Position numbers and translations under genes: made by a program. Below, piece by piece: positions 43,344-52,913 of a DNA stretch of 64,000 bases (positions are counted from its first letter, which is position 1; each line of letters begins with the position of its first letter). The notes below the pieces were generated by a model. That model did no database searches and was not told where the DNA came from. It was given only the letters and a program-made list of their open reading frames with translations. The DNA is from Peristeroidobacter soli (GTDB lineage: Bacteria; Pseudomonadota; Gammaproteobacteria; Steroidobacterales; Steroidobacteraceae). Location: NCBI RefSeq assembly GCF_004138485.1, contig NZ_RYEV01000005.1, forward strand, positions 916,827 through 980,826. The letters run 5' to 3'.

Positions 43344-43500
43344 CAGGGCAGCATTTCTATCATCCTGCTGCTGAGGTTTTCGATTCCCCGCGTGTCCTAC
43401 CTCTGTCCTGGCCGAATTCGGCTGGGTGGCCAGACGGTCGAACGGGTACCGTGTTGCCAGAACAAACGGGTTCTCGGGGGGATTGAGGTCGATTCCGGGC

Positions 43501-43989
43501 GTGGACAGATTCGTCAGTCATCTTCATAGCCTGCGTCAGAGGCTGCGTCGCAGAGGTCGCACTCGGGAGGAGGCGGAGGACCTGGCGCAGGCAGCCATCT
43601 TGCGCGTTCTCGAGTACTGCCAACGCGGGGGCGAGGTGCAGGCGCCGGAGGCTGTGGTCGCTCGTGCGGCCATGAACCTGTCGATCAACGAGCATCGTCG
43701 CTCACGCCGCCATCTGTTCGTGGCGGAAGCCGTCGAGGATCTGCCGCTCGTCGGCCAGAATCCCTTGCCCGAGGACATCATTGCAGCGGACGAGTGCCTG
43801 GCGCGCATGCAAGCGGCGCTCAGCTCGGTCAGCGAGCGCACTCGCGAGGTGTTTCTATTGCATCGGGTCGCAGGTTGGAGCTACAGCGAGATCGCGCGCC
43901 GGCTGGGCATCACCGAGAGCGCCGTGGAAAAGCAAATCGCCAAAGCGTCGCTGATCCTGCTCGATGCAGCGAGAGGAAAGCAGGAATGA
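43501..43989 (+). CDS. ECF RNA polymerase sigma factor, FecI-like (locus C)
   Basis: A 162-aa ECF sigma factor. Region 2 is RTREEAEDLAQAAILRVLEY and region 4 is SSVSERTREVFLLHRVAGWS with EIARRLGITESAVEKQIAKA. The start is uncertain: GTG 43501 (VDRFVSHLHSLRQ) matches family length, whereas the frame is open to GTG 43426. The FecR gene overlaps its stop by 4 nt (ATGA). It completes the sigma-FecR-receptor set of locus C with two S9 peptidases, and its own target should be the receptor promoter at about 45000-45120. Confidence 0.87.
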   Translation: MDRFVSHLHSLRQRLRRRGRTREEAEDLAQAAILRVLEYCQRGGEVQAPEAVVARAAMNLSINEHRRSRRHLFVAEAVEDLPLVGQNPLPEDIIAADECLARMQAALSSVSERTREVFLLHRVAGWSYSEIARRLGITESAVEKQIAKASLILLDAARGKQE

Positions 43990-44996
43990 CTATGGACAGG
44001 CAAGATCGAATGCAGCCCTCGGAAGAGGCGCTGGCCGAGGCGGCGGCCTGGCTCGCGCGATTGCATCGACCGCGACGCACGCCCCAGGACGATGCGGGTT
44101 TTCGCCGTTGGCTGGAGGAAGAGCCTTCGCATGGCCGTGCGTGGGCGATGGCCTCGGACATGTGGGAGAACGCGAATCGCTTGTCGCTGAATGTCGCTGC
44201 AGCTGTCCCGCCGGCGGCGCGGTCGCGTCTCCGCGTGTGGTATGCAGCCGCGGCGTCTGTCGTCGTGGCAATTCTCATGGTCGCTGCAATCTCTCAGCGC
44301 AATCCCATCATCTCGACCGCGGTCGGCGAACAACGTGTCATGACCTTGCAGGACGGTACCCGTCTGTCCTTGAACACCAATACGCGCGTCCAAGTGAAAA
44401 TGACTCGTGACGTTCGCAATGTGACTCTGCTCTCCGGCGAGGCGTTGTTCGAGGTGGCCAAGCGGCCTGCATGGCCCTTTGTCGTCGAAGCGGGCACGCG
44501 AACCGTGACTGCGCTCGGCACGGCGTTCGTCGTGCGCAAGGAAGAACAGCGCGTGGCCGTCACACTGGTCGAAGGCAAGATTGCCATCGACGACTTGCAA
44601 CGCGAGCGGCCCGCCAGCGCGCCTTTGGCGACGTTGCAGCCCGGAGAGCGGATGATCTTTGCCGCCGACCGCAAACCGCAGCGGGACAAACCACCCCTGG
44701 ACAGCATCGTGGCGTGGCAGCGCGGCCAGGCAGTCTTCGACAACATTCGGCTCGTCGATGCGATCGCGGAGATGAACCGATACAACGGCGTGATGCCGTT
44801 AGCCGTCGCCGATCCCGCGATGGCCGACCTGCCGGTGAGTGGCATCTTCCGGCTCGGCGATTCAGCGAGCTTCGCACGCGCCGTCGCATTCACCTATGGA
44901 TTGGAGGTTGTCGAAGACAGCACGCGCATCGTGTTGACCGGTACGCACGCCACGGCAGGCGATGAAAAGTCCGGGGCCGCGTCGAAACAAGAGTGA
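43986..44996 (+). CDS. FecR-family anti-sigma regulator (locus C)
   Basis: A 336-aa FecR protein. The N-terminal DUF4880-like part has AAAWLARLHRPRRTPQDDAG and FRRWLEEEPSHGRAWAMASD; a membrane helix lies at about 81-100 (VWYAAAASVVVAILMVAA); the periplasmic FecR domain has GEQRVMTLQDGTRLSLNTNT and LGTAFVVRKEEQRVAVTLVE; and the C-terminal part has FDNIRLVDAIAEMNRYN and GIFRLGDSASF, the DUF4974-type end. It sits between the sigma gene (4-nt overlap) and the receptor of locus C. ATG 43986 has AGGAAAGCAGGA upstream. Confidence 0.9.
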   Translation: MTMDRQDRMQPSEEALAEAAAWLARLHRPRRTPQDDAGFRRWLEEEPSHGRAWAMASDMWENANRLSLNVAAAVPPAARSRLRVWYAAAASVVVAILMVAAISQRNPIISTAVGEQRVMTLQDGTRLSLNTNTRVQVKMTRDVRNVTLLSGEALFEVAKRPAWPFVVEAGTRTVTALGTAFVVRKEEQRVAVTLVEGKIAIDDLQRERPASAPLATLQPGERMIFAADRKPQRDKPPLDSIVAWQRGQAVFDNIRLVDAIAEMNRYNGVMPLAVADPAMADLPVSGIFRLGDSASFARAVAFTYGLEVVEDSTRIVLTGTHATAGDEKSGAASKQE

Positions 44997-45089
44997 GCGC
45001 CGAGACCGCGAGTCGAGGTCAAGGAGGACGCTGTCGAGAAAGTTTCATTTCCGAGCTGAGGTTTGTCACCGCGCCCGTGTCTAGGGGCA

Positions 45090-45116
45090 CAGCGAAGCAA
45101 ATAAAAACATTCGCTG
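45090..45116. repeat. 7-bp inverted repeat just before the locus C receptor ribosome site
   Basis: CAGCGAA (45090-45096) and TTCGCTG (45110-45116) form a perfect 7-bp stem with a 13-nt A-rich loop. The ribosome site GGGAGG (45116-45121) touches its right arm. Short enough to be chance. Confidence 0.4.
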
Positions 45117-45127
45117 GGAGGGTGACG

Positions 45128-48061
45128 ATGATTACGCGATTGGCATCTCGTTCGCTGGCTGCTGCGATCTGCAGCGCGCTGCTGGCTTCGGCGCCATGCA
45201 CGGCTCAGGCCGATGGCACCTGGACTTTCAAATTGCCGGCACAGTCGCTGGCGGACGCGTTGCGCGCCGTCGGCGGGCGGGCATCGACCAATGTTTTCTT
45301 CGAGCCGCGCCTGGTCGCGGACTATCAGGCGCCGGCGCTCGATGGCGAGCTCACTGTGGGGCAGGCGCTTGGGCAGCTCTTGCGAGGCACCGGGCTCACG
45401 TTCCGTTACCTCGACGACAACACGATCACCATCGTTCAACAGCAAGCGGGCAGCGGCGGCAGCAGCGGACCCGCGACGGTGCCGGCCTCCGCAACGAGCT
45501 TGAATCAAAGCTTCGGGCGATTCAGGTTGGCGCAGGCCGATGAGAGTGCGACGAGCGAGACTCGTGGAGCCGCGCACCGCGAGGAGGAAGAAATCGTCGT
45601 CACCGGTTCGCGCCTCGGACGCAGCAGCGTGGAAGGGGCGGTACCGGTGCAGGTATACGATCGCGAGCGGATCGAGCGCAGCGGCCAGACGACCGTCACC
45701 GATTTCTTGAATACTCTGCCGCAAGTGTCGGTCTCCACGCCGGAGAACTCCGGCGTGTATGCGGGGCAGACGACCATCCAGTTGCGTGGACTGCCGAAGG
45801 GAACCACGTTGGTGTTGATCAACGGCCGCCGGTTGCAGAATGGCGGTGCCACGGCGTACTACGGCGGCTATTTCGATCTGAACAATATTCCCGCGGCCGC
45901 CGTCGAGCGCATCGAGATCGTGCCGCAGGGCTCCTCGGCGATCTACGGCTCGGATGCATTGGCCGGCGTCGTGAACATCATCCTGAAGAAGGATTTCGAT
46001 GGCGTGCAGGCCAACGCCCACTATGGTGGCGGTTCGGGCATCGACGATAAATCCCTGGATTTCGCGCTCGGCCAAAGCTGGGATCGTGCTTCGTTCTCGC
46101 TCATCGGCTCGTACTACGAGCGTTCCGAGCTGGCCAACTCGGAGCGCTACGTGACGGGTAACGATGCTCTGGGCGTACGCACCGATCGTTGCAGCCCTGG
46201 CACGGTGACGTCGACGAACGGCGGCGCTTTGCCCGGACTGAGTTCATCGTTCGCGGCAATTTCGCCGGGCGTGAGCGGTGAGCCGACGCTCGCCGATTTC
46301 ACCGCCGGCACGCGCGCCGATTGTCGCCTGTATGCGGACGGCAACGTCATTCCTCCGGCGGAGCGCGCCAGCGTGTTCGCTTCGGGTACGTTGCGTCTGG
46401 CGTCGAACGTCGAGCTGTTCGCCGAGCTGATGTACTCGCACAGCGAGCAAACCACCTGGTATTACTATCCGACGCAGATCAATCGACGGGTGCCGGCTTC
46501 CAACGCTTTCAATCCGTTCGGCGTCGACGTGCTGGTCAGTAACAAGCTGGTCTCGCCGGGTACCAAGCGGGTTTATGACGGTGAAGCGGAGTTCGTCCGC
46601 CCGTTGCTCGGTGTGCGCGGCGAGTTCGGGCGGAGCTGGCATTGGGAAGCGGCGGCCTGGGAGTCTCGGGACAAGAGCAATTACACACAGGCCGGTAACT
46701 ATCTCGACAGCGTTGCGTTGACTCAGGCGCTGGCGTCTGCCGAGCCGACGACGGCGCTGAACATGTTCTCCGACTCGAATCCGGGTTCGGTCGCGCTGTT
46801 GCGCTCGATCTATCAGGACGATCACACCGAGAACCGCGGCGAGGCGCAGGTGGTGAACGCGTTCGTCAAAGGCTCGCTGTTCGATCTGCCGGGCGGGGCG
46901 GTGGAGATGGCATTCGGCGGTGAATACACCAGCAACGAATTGATCTGGCTGAACGACCGTAACGCCCAATCCAACTTCAGATATGACCGCGATACGAAGT
47001 CGGTCTTCGCCGAAGTGCGTGTGCCGCTGATTGGCAGCAAACGACCGTTGGCCGGCGATGTGATGGCACTCACGGCGGCGGCACGCTACGACGACTACAG
47101 CGACTTTGGCAGCAACGTGACTCCTCAATACGCGCTCGAATGGCGTCCGTTCGACACGCTGCTGTTGCGAGCCTCGTACGCCGAAGCATTCAAGGCACCG
47201 GGGCTGGTGCAGGTGTACGGACCGCTGCGTTTGTATCAGGGCAATTGTTGCGTCATCGATCCGTTGAACGGCGGCGCTTCGGTGTCGTTCGACGATATTT
47301 CGGGCGGCAATCCGGATCTGCAGCCGGAACTGGGCGAGTCGCGCGCGCTGGGCTTCGTCTGGTCGCCGACGGCCATCGATGGATTGACGACCTCGGTCAC
47401 TTATTGGGAGCTGCAACAGAGCAACCGGGCCACGCAGCTGTCCACGCCGCAAACGTTCGTCGATTATCCCGATCTGTTTCCAGGCCGGGTCATTCGAGAT
47501 CCGGTCACCAACCAGATTCAGACCATCGACCTCAGCTTCCTGAACTTCGGCGAGGTGAATGTCGAGGGCCTGGACGTCGATGTGAGTTATCGGTGGCGGA
47601 CGCGAGCCGGCGACTTCGTGCCGGCCGTGGCGCTGGCGGAGATCTTCGAGTATCGCAGCGAGCTCGTTCCGGGCGCGCCCGCCAGGGATCGACTCGGTCA
47701 TGCGGATGAAACCGAGGCTTGGGCGCCGCGTCGCAAAGGCTCGGTGTCGCTGGGCTGGTCGATGGGTTCGTATTCCGCCAACGCCAACGCACGCTACGTC
47801 AGCAGCTACACCGACTATCAATACCTCGGCCCGACGACGCGTCAGCTCGGCGATTTCTGGATGTTCGATCTCGCCGCCCGCTACGAGCTCGACCTGGCGC
47901 ATCGCTTCATCGAGAACGCCTTCGTGCAGCTGTCGGTGGTGAACCTGGCGAATTCGCTGCCGCGCTGGTCGGCATTCAATGCCGGCAGCAAAGGCTATGA
48001 CCCCACGCAGTACGACATCCGCGGGCGCTTCGTCTCGCTGAACTTCGGGTTCAAGCTGTAA
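45128..48061 (+). CDS. TonB-dependent receptor with STN signalling domain (locus C)
   Basis: A 977-aa outer-membrane receptor. ATG 45128 is preceded by GGGAGG; the frame is open further up but no ribosome site supports it. After the signal peptide (AAAICSALLASAPCTAQADG) comes the STN domain at about 30-100 (FKLPAQSLADALRAVGGRAS, LDGELTVGQALGQLLRGTGL), then a plug with EEIVVTGSRLGRSS, VTDFLNTLPQVSVS and IQLRGLPKGTTLVLINGRRL, and a barrel ending RGRFVSLNFGFKL. It differs from the A and B receptors in plug and barrel, so it is a separate lineage. Two S9 peptidase genes follow, the first 10 nt later. The unit resembles loci where a receptor and an exported peptidase take up and cleave peptides. 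Confidence 0.92.
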   Translation: MITRLASRSLAAAICSALLASAPCTAQADGTWTFKLPAQSLADALRAVGGRASTNVFFEPRLVADYQAPALDGELTVGQALGQLLRGTGLTFRYLDDNTITIVQQQAGSGGSSGPATVPASATSLNQSFGRFRLAQADESATSETRGAAHREEEEIVVTGSRLGRSSVEGAVPVQVYDRERIERSGQTTVTDFLNTLPQVSVSTPENSGVYAGQTTIQLRGLPKGTTLVLINGRRLQNGGATAYYGGYFDLNNIPAAAVERIEIVPQGSSAIYGSDALAGVVNIILKKDFDGVQANAHYGGGSGIDDKSLDFALGQSWDRASFSLIGSYYERSELANSERYVTGNDALGVRTDRCSPGTVTSTNGGALPGLSSSFAAISPGVSGEPTLADFTAGTRADCRLYADGNVIPPAERASVFASGTLRLASNVELFAELMYSHSEQTTWYYYPTQINRRVPASNAFNPFGVDVLVSNKLVSPGTKRVYDGEAEFVRPLLGVRGEFGRSWHWEAAAWESRDKSNYTQAGNYLDSVALTQALASAEPTTALNMFSDSNPGSVALLRSIYQDDHTENRGEAQVVNAFVKGSLFDLPGGAVEMAFGGEYTSNELIWLNDRNAQSNFRYDRDTKSVFAEVRVPLIGSKRPLAGDVMALTAAARYDDYSDFGSNVTPQYALEWRPFDTLLLRASYAEAFKAPGLVQVYGPLRLYQGNCCVIDPLNGGASVSFDDISGGNPDLQPELGESRALGFVWSPTAIDGLTTSVTYWELQQSNRATQLSTPQTFVDYPDLFPGRVIRDPVTNQIQTIDLSFLNFGEVNVEGLDVDVSYRWRTRAGDFVPAVALAEIFEYRSELVPGAPARDRLGHADETEAWAPRRKGSVSLGWSMGSYSANANARYVSSYTDYQYLGPTTRQLGDFWMFDLAARYELDLAHRFIENAFVQLSVVNLANSLPRWSAFNAGSKGYDPTQYDIRGRFVSLNFGFKL

Positions 48062-48071
48062 GGAGCCCGCG

Positions 48072-50219
48072 ATGAAGGACTCGATTGCACGGTATGGGAT
48101 CGTGTGGCTCGCGTGCGCGCTCGGTTTGCCGGCGCACGCGTTCGAGCTCGACGACTACTTCACGGGTCGTCGGGTCACCGACGTGGCGTTGTCTTCGGAT
48201 GGCAAGGAGTTGATCTACGCCGTTGCGAATGGAGTCATGGCCGCCAGCGATGCGCCGGCAGCGACGGTATATCTCCAGGCGCTGGCTGGCGATTCCGAGC
48301 CCACAGTGGTCGCGGCATTGTCCGGCGCGGCGAAGCTGCGCTGGATCCCTGGCCGACGTCAGCTGTCGTTTGTTTGCAAGCAGCCGAAAGCGGCGCAGCT
48401 ATGCTCATACGATATCGCGAGCGGCAGGACGACGGTGCTGACGGACAGCGACGAGGCGGTGGAGAAGTATTCGTTCTCCTCGGACGGCAAGACGCTGGCT
48501 TATATGTCGAGGCAAGCCGCCGAGCCGACGACATCGCTCTACCGACGCCTGCTCAATGATGAGCCCGGGGTCGTGATCGACACCGATACGTTGTCGGTCT
48601 ACGACTTCGTCGACCCCACTCATGCCACGGCGCAATTTCCGCCGCCGGCGACGCTATGGATCAAGGATGCGAGCGGGCAAGTATCGCGGGTACCGGTGCC
48701 GGGCGAGCCGGGCGGCTTCAGCGGCGCATTTCAGCTGTCCTCGGACGGAGCGCTGCTGTCGGTGATGTATGTGTCCGCCGATCTTCCGAAGTCGCTGATG
48801 GGCGGATACACGCGCACCAGCCTGGGTGTTTTCGAGCGCGCCTCGGGTGACTTTCGCATCATCGGCAAGGCAACCGATCCAAAGGGCGCCACGCCCGGCG
48901 TGATATTCCGTGGCGGCGAATGGATTCCTGGTGAGCATCGCCTGCTGGTGCTTCGCGCATTCGAGATGGAGTCCGATCCCTGGGTCGGCGAGACGTTTCC
49001 GGACTGGACGGTCATCGGTGCGCGTGAGCCGCTGCCGCAGACACCTACCAGTTGGCACAACGTCGAAACCTATCACTCGACGTTCTTTGCTTTGAGCGAT
49101 CGGCGCATCCTGCACGAGACCACGCATCGGGGGATCGCCTCGCTGTATCAGCTATCGGGCGCCAGTGTGCAACCGGCCTCGTATGTCGCCGCTGTGGATG
49201 GCAGCAACTCGATGTTCTCGTTCAGCGCGGACGCAAAGACGGTCGCCTTCGTGAACTCGAGTCTCACCAGGCTGCAGGAGATCTATGTCAGCAACGCGCA
49301 GGGGCGGGCGCGCAAGCTCACGCGGCTCAATGACGAGATTTCCAGGCGCGTGACGTTCGAGGCACGCGAGGTCACGTGGGCGAGCGACGATGGCACGGTG
49401 GCGCAAGGTTGGTTGTTGGAACCGCCCGCGTCGAAGCGTCCTTGGCCGATGCTGACTCACGTACATGGCGGTCCGGGTGTCGCGATGACCGATTCGTTCG
49501 GGCCCTACGCGGCGCTGTGGACTTATCCGCTGGAAATGCTGGCCGAGCGTGGTATCGCCGTGTTCCTGCCGAACTATCGCGGCACCATGACGTTTGGACG
49601 CAAGTTCGCTCAGCCTGGCGCCAACAACAAACAGCCGGTGGAGGACATTCTCAGCGGCATTCAAAGTCTGCTCGACCGCGGCATCGCCGATCCAGACATT
49701 CTGGGCATCAGCGGCCACAGTCACGGCGGCTGGCTCGGGCCGCTGGCCCTGGCACGCGGGCAGCAGCGAGGCCTGAGATTCCTGGCCGGCTCATTCGCCG
49801 AAGGCATGACCAATCGGGTCATGATGTATGCGCTGATGAGTGGCGACCTGAATCGCCAGGTCCACGACCCGCTCAGCGGTGGCAGCTTCTTCGATGCGCC
49901 CGGGCGCTATCTCGAAGACAGCCCGGAGCTCGCGTTTCGGGGGCTGTCGACCGCGGTGCTGTTCGAGGCCGGCGCGACCAGTCTGGGCATCGGGCTGATG
50001 AGCGCACCGAAAGCGGCTCGACATTTTGGCTTGCCGGCCGAATACATCATCTATCCGCGGACCAGCCACAATCCGTTTCTGACGCGGATTCAGCGCGAGG
50101 TCGCGCAGCGCAATCTCGACTGGTTCGAGTTCTGGATGCTCGGCCGCGTCGACCCCGCGCCCGTCAAGGCAGAACAGTATCGGCGCTGGTCCGCCGCTCG
50201 AATCGACCCACGATCCTGA
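48072..50219 (+). CDS. Exported S9-type peptidase with apparently altered Asp (locus C)
   Basis: A 715-aa secreted protein. A signal peptide (LACALGLPAHAFE) is followed by a propeller-like half (SSDGKELIYAVANG, FSSDGKTLAYMSRQ, LSSDGALLSVMYVS) and a C-terminal alpha/beta-hydrolase: oxyanion loop THVHGGPGVAM, nucleophile Ser550 in ISGHSHGGWLG, and His666 in PRTSHNPF. Where S9 peptidases have HGxxD, this protein reads AVLFEAGATSLGIG, with no Asp at the expected place, so the triad may be incomplete or use a displaced acid. It lies 10 nt after the receptor. Its partner downstream has a complete triad, suggesting a division of labour or one degenerate member. Confidence 0.85.
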   Translation: MKDSIARYGIVWLACALGLPAHAFELDDYFTGRRVTDVALSSDGKELIYAVANGVMAASDAPAATVYLQALAGDSEPTVVAALSGAAKLRWIPGRRQLSFVCKQPKAAQLCSYDIASGRTTVLTDSDEAVEKYSFSSDGKTLAYMSRQAAEPTTSLYRRLLNDEPGVVIDTDTLSVYDFVDPTHATAQFPPPATLWIKDASGQVSRVPVPGEPGGFSGAFQLSSDGALLSVMYVSADLPKSLMGGYTRTSLGVFERASGDFRIIGKATDPKGATPGVIFRGGEWIPGEHRLLVLRAFEMESDPWVGETFPDWTVIGAREPLPQTPTSWHNVETYHSTFFALSDRRILHETTHRGIASLYQLSGASVQPASYVAAVDGSNSMFSFSADAKTVAFVNSSLTRLQEIYVSNAQGRARKLTRLNDEISRRVTFEAREVTWASDDGTVAQGWLLEPPASKRPWPMLTHVHGGPGVAMTDSFGPYAALWTYPLEMLAERGIAVFLPNYRGTMTFGRKFAQPGANNKQPVEDILSGIQSLLDRGIADPDILGISGHSHGGWLGPLALARGQQRGLRFLAGSFAEGMTNRVMMYALMSGDLNRQVHDPLSGGSFFDAPGRYLEDSPELAFRGLSTAVLFEAGATSLGIGLMSAPKAARHFGLPAEYIIYPRTSHNPFLTRIQREVAQRNLDWFEFWMLGRVDPAPVKAEQYRRWSAARIDPRS

Positions 50220-50242
50220 CCGTTTTCTTCGAGGTGAGACAC

Positions 50243-52813
50243 ATGCTGCGGAGTTTCCGTCGTGCACTGCTGGGCGGCTCGTTGAGCCTGTTCGCGATGA
50301 CTTGTGTCGCCGATGCGCGGCCCGAGCCGTTCGTCATCGATGACATTTATCGCTTGCAGGATCTGGGTACGTCCTTCCGTTTCACTGCCGACGGCACGGC
50401 AATGGCATTCATGGTGCGGCGGCCGGTGCGGGACGAGATCGAGCAGCATTACATCTTCTCGAACGATCGTTCCGATATCTGGCTGTACGATCGCGCGACG
50501 GGCACGTCTCGCAACATCACTGAGGGAGCGCGCGACCACGCGTCGTTCTGGTACCCGTCATGGTCGCCGAGCGGGAAGAAGCTTGCGATGGTGTCGACGC
50601 GCGGTGCGTCGGATGGTCGTGCGCACGTGTGGATCTGGGATCGCGCCACCGGCGAGTCGCGACAACTCGGCGAGCAATTCGCCGGGATCGACAACGACGC
50701 AATGGCCAGCGAAGCCGACCACAAGCTGTACTGGCTGTCCGAGTCGCAGCTCGTCTTTCCATCGATTCCGGCGACGCTGGCAACGGCGGAGCCGCGTACC
50801 AATCGTGAATTCATACGCATCAAGACCGCGCAATGGCAGGCTTCTCTGCAAGGGCGACAGCCGACCGCTGCCGTCTTCGAGAGCGGTATTCCTCTATCTC
50901 GTGAGCAGTTGTCGCAAGGACAGGGATGGGTCAGTTGCAACGTTGCAAGCAATCGCTGCGAGCAGTTGCTGGATTCCCATCTCTACTCCTACATGCACGA
51001 ATACCTGGGCTCGACGACTGTGCCATCGCCCGAGGGTACTTTGGTGGCGACGCTGGCCATCGCGCAACGGCCGAAGCCCGATCCTGCACGACCGCTCGGA
51101 CGCTACACCGGCAACGTCTACGGCCTCGACTTCTTCGATCAGAACGGACGCCGCGTCTTCCAATCGCTTCGACGCATGACCAACGTCGCGCTGCCGTCGT
51201 TGCGCTGGTCGCCCGATGGCCGCCGCCTGGCGTTCATCGGCAGTTACGACCCGCAAGTGAACCTGGCGGACGGCAAGCAATGCGTCGATACCGACTCGAT
51301 GGGCATTTATGTGCTGGACACCGCGACGGATACGTTGGAAAAGATCGCATTGCCGGCGCTGCGTCCGGGCGCACGCCAGATCTGGGGCATGTTTTGTCGG
51401 CATCAGATGAGCTGGATCGACAATCGTCGCTTGCTGCTCGCGGCGGAAAAGCTGATCCCGCCCTCGGCAACGGGCGCCGCTCGAGCCGAATCGGGTTGGT
51501 GGGTGCTCGATGGCAAGGCAGCGCCGCGCAATCTCACTGCCACTCTGGACTTCGTTCCGGAGCGTCTGTATCCGGCGCTCGACGGCCGCGCGTGGTTGTT
51601 CGCGCGCAATGGCAATCTATGGCTGCTGTCGACAAACGGGGCGGTGAAGCGGCTCACTTCTCATCCGGACACAAACATGGCGCCGCGCATCCATTGGACG
51701 GATGCCGACGAAAGTCGCGGGGGGCGCGTCGCTCGCGTGGTGTACGACCTGCAAGGCGAGGTAGGCAAGTCCATCGCCAAGAACGCGGAGTCGGCGTCGG
51801 CCTTGTATCGATTGGATCTGCGGCAGGGCGAGTCCAAGCGCATTCCTCTGCCGAGCGATCGCAGCACCTATTTCTCATTCTCCGGTGCCAACGATGCAGC
51901 CGTGCTGGTCGATAACGATCGTACCGGCACGCGTGTGTGGCTGTCGGCAGCCGGTGCGGCCTCGGCAAAGCAGGTGTTCCAGGCAAATTTGTTTCTGAAC
52001 GACATTGCCGAAGGCGAGTTGCGCTCGTTCGACTATGTGAGCTTGCGCGGCGAGCCCTTGAAGGCCTGGCTGGTGCTGCCGGTGGGCTATCAGCCGGGGC
52101 GCCGTTATCCGATGGTGACCTGGGTCTATCAGAGTCTGGTGCAGACTGCGCAGCCGCCGCGGCTCGCATCGATTTCAATGCTCAATCCGCTGAACCTGCA
52201 GACCCTGGCATCACGCGGCTATGCCGTGCTGTTGCCCAGCATGCCCGGGCTGACGCATGACTACAAACGACTCACGACCGGGGTGCTGCCCGCCATCGAC
52301 AAGGCGGTCGAGATGGGCATCGCCGATCCGGATCGTCTCGCGGTCATGGGCCAGAGCAACGGCGGTTTCTCTACCTACGGCCTGATCACCCAGACGAATC
52401 GATTCAAAGCGGCGATTGCGCTGGCCGGCATGACGGATTTCTCTTCCATCGCGATGGAGTTCGAGGGCGACTATCTCGGCCCGGGGGCCACCGAGGTGGG
52501 GTTGACCTACGGTCGCTTCGACCTGCTGGAGACGCGCATGGAATTCGGCTTGCCTTGGAACAGCCTCGTCACGCATCGAAACAGCCCCATCTCGCACGTG
52601 GACTTCGTGCAGACGCCACTGTTACAGCTGCATGGCGATCACGACGGCGTGCCGATCGCGCAGGCGCAGGAGTTTTTCACGGCCATGCAGCGTCTCGGCA
52701 AACGGGCGAGGCTGGTGGAATACATCGGCGACGATCATGTACTGCAGTCGCCCGCGAACGCGCGTCATAGCTGGGAACAGATTTTCGAGTGGCTCGCGGA
52801 GTACGTTCGCTGA
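50243..52813 (+). CDS. Exported S9-type prolyl oligopeptidase-family peptidase (locus C)
   Basis: An 856-aa secreted peptidase with a signal peptide (GSLSLFAMTCVADARP). Residues of about 30-560 form beta-propeller-like blades (WYPSWSPSGKKLAMVSTRGA, LRWSPDGRRLAFIGSYDP); the C-terminal 280 residues are the hydrolase, with Ser705 in MGQSNGGFSTYG, Asp801 in LHGDHDGVPI and His832 in GDDHVLQSP, a complete triad. ATG 50243 follows GAGGTGAG. It starts 23 nt after the other S9 gene. Receptors linked with S9 peptidases and FecIR occur in lasso-peptide systems, where the enzyme is an isopeptidase, but no lasso precursor or maturation gene is present here. Confidence 0.9.
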   Translation: MLRSFRRALLGGSLSLFAMTCVADARPEPFVIDDIYRLQDLGTSFRFTADGTAMAFMVRRPVRDEIEQHYIFSNDRSDIWLYDRATGTSRNITEGARDHASFWYPSWSPSGKKLAMVSTRGASDGRAHVWIWDRATGESRQLGEQFAGIDNDAMASEADHKLYWLSESQLVFPSIPATLATAEPRTNREFIRIKTAQWQASLQGRQPTAAVFESGIPLSREQLSQGQGWVSCNVASNRCEQLLDSHLYSYMHEYLGSTTVPSPEGTLVATLAIAQRPKPDPARPLGRYTGNVYGLDFFDQNGRRVFQSLRRMTNVALPSLRWSPDGRRLAFIGSYDPQVNLADGKQCVDTDSMGIYVLDTATDTLEKIALPALRPGARQIWGMFCRHQMSWIDNRRLLLAAEKLIPPSATGAARAESGWWVLDGKAAPRNLTATLDFVPERLYPALDGRAWLFARNGNLWLLSTNGAVKRLTSHPDTNMAPRIHWTDADESRGGRVARVVYDLQGEVGKSIAKNAESASALYRLDLRQGESKRIPLPSDRSTYFSFSGANDAAVLVDNDRTGTRVWLSAAGAASAKQVFQANLFLNDIAEGELRSFDYVSLRGEPLKAWLVLPVGYQPGRRYPMVTWVYQSLVQTAQPPRLASISMLNPLNLQTLASRGYAVLLPSMPGLTHDYKRLTTGVLPAIDKAVEMGIADPDRLAVMGQSNGGFSTYGLITQTNRFKAAIALAGMTDFSSIAMEFEGDYLGPGATEVGLTYGRFDLLETRMEFGLPWNSLVTHRNSPISHVDFVQTPLLQLHGDHDGVPIAQAQEFFTAMQRLGKRARLVEYIGDDHVLQSPANARHSWEQIFEWLAEYVR

Positions 52814-52913
52814 GAACGAGCATTGCATAGATCCCGGCAGCACGCCGAGTTTCACGCTTCCCTGGAGAGCCATGTCATCGGGATGGGCAGTTCTGACGGA
52901 GTGGGGGCGGTGG

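Noticed and set aside
43501-52813. A complete lasso-peptide gene cluster
   Set aside because: No precursor, B-type leader protease or asparagine-synthetase-like C protein is encoded in or near locus C.
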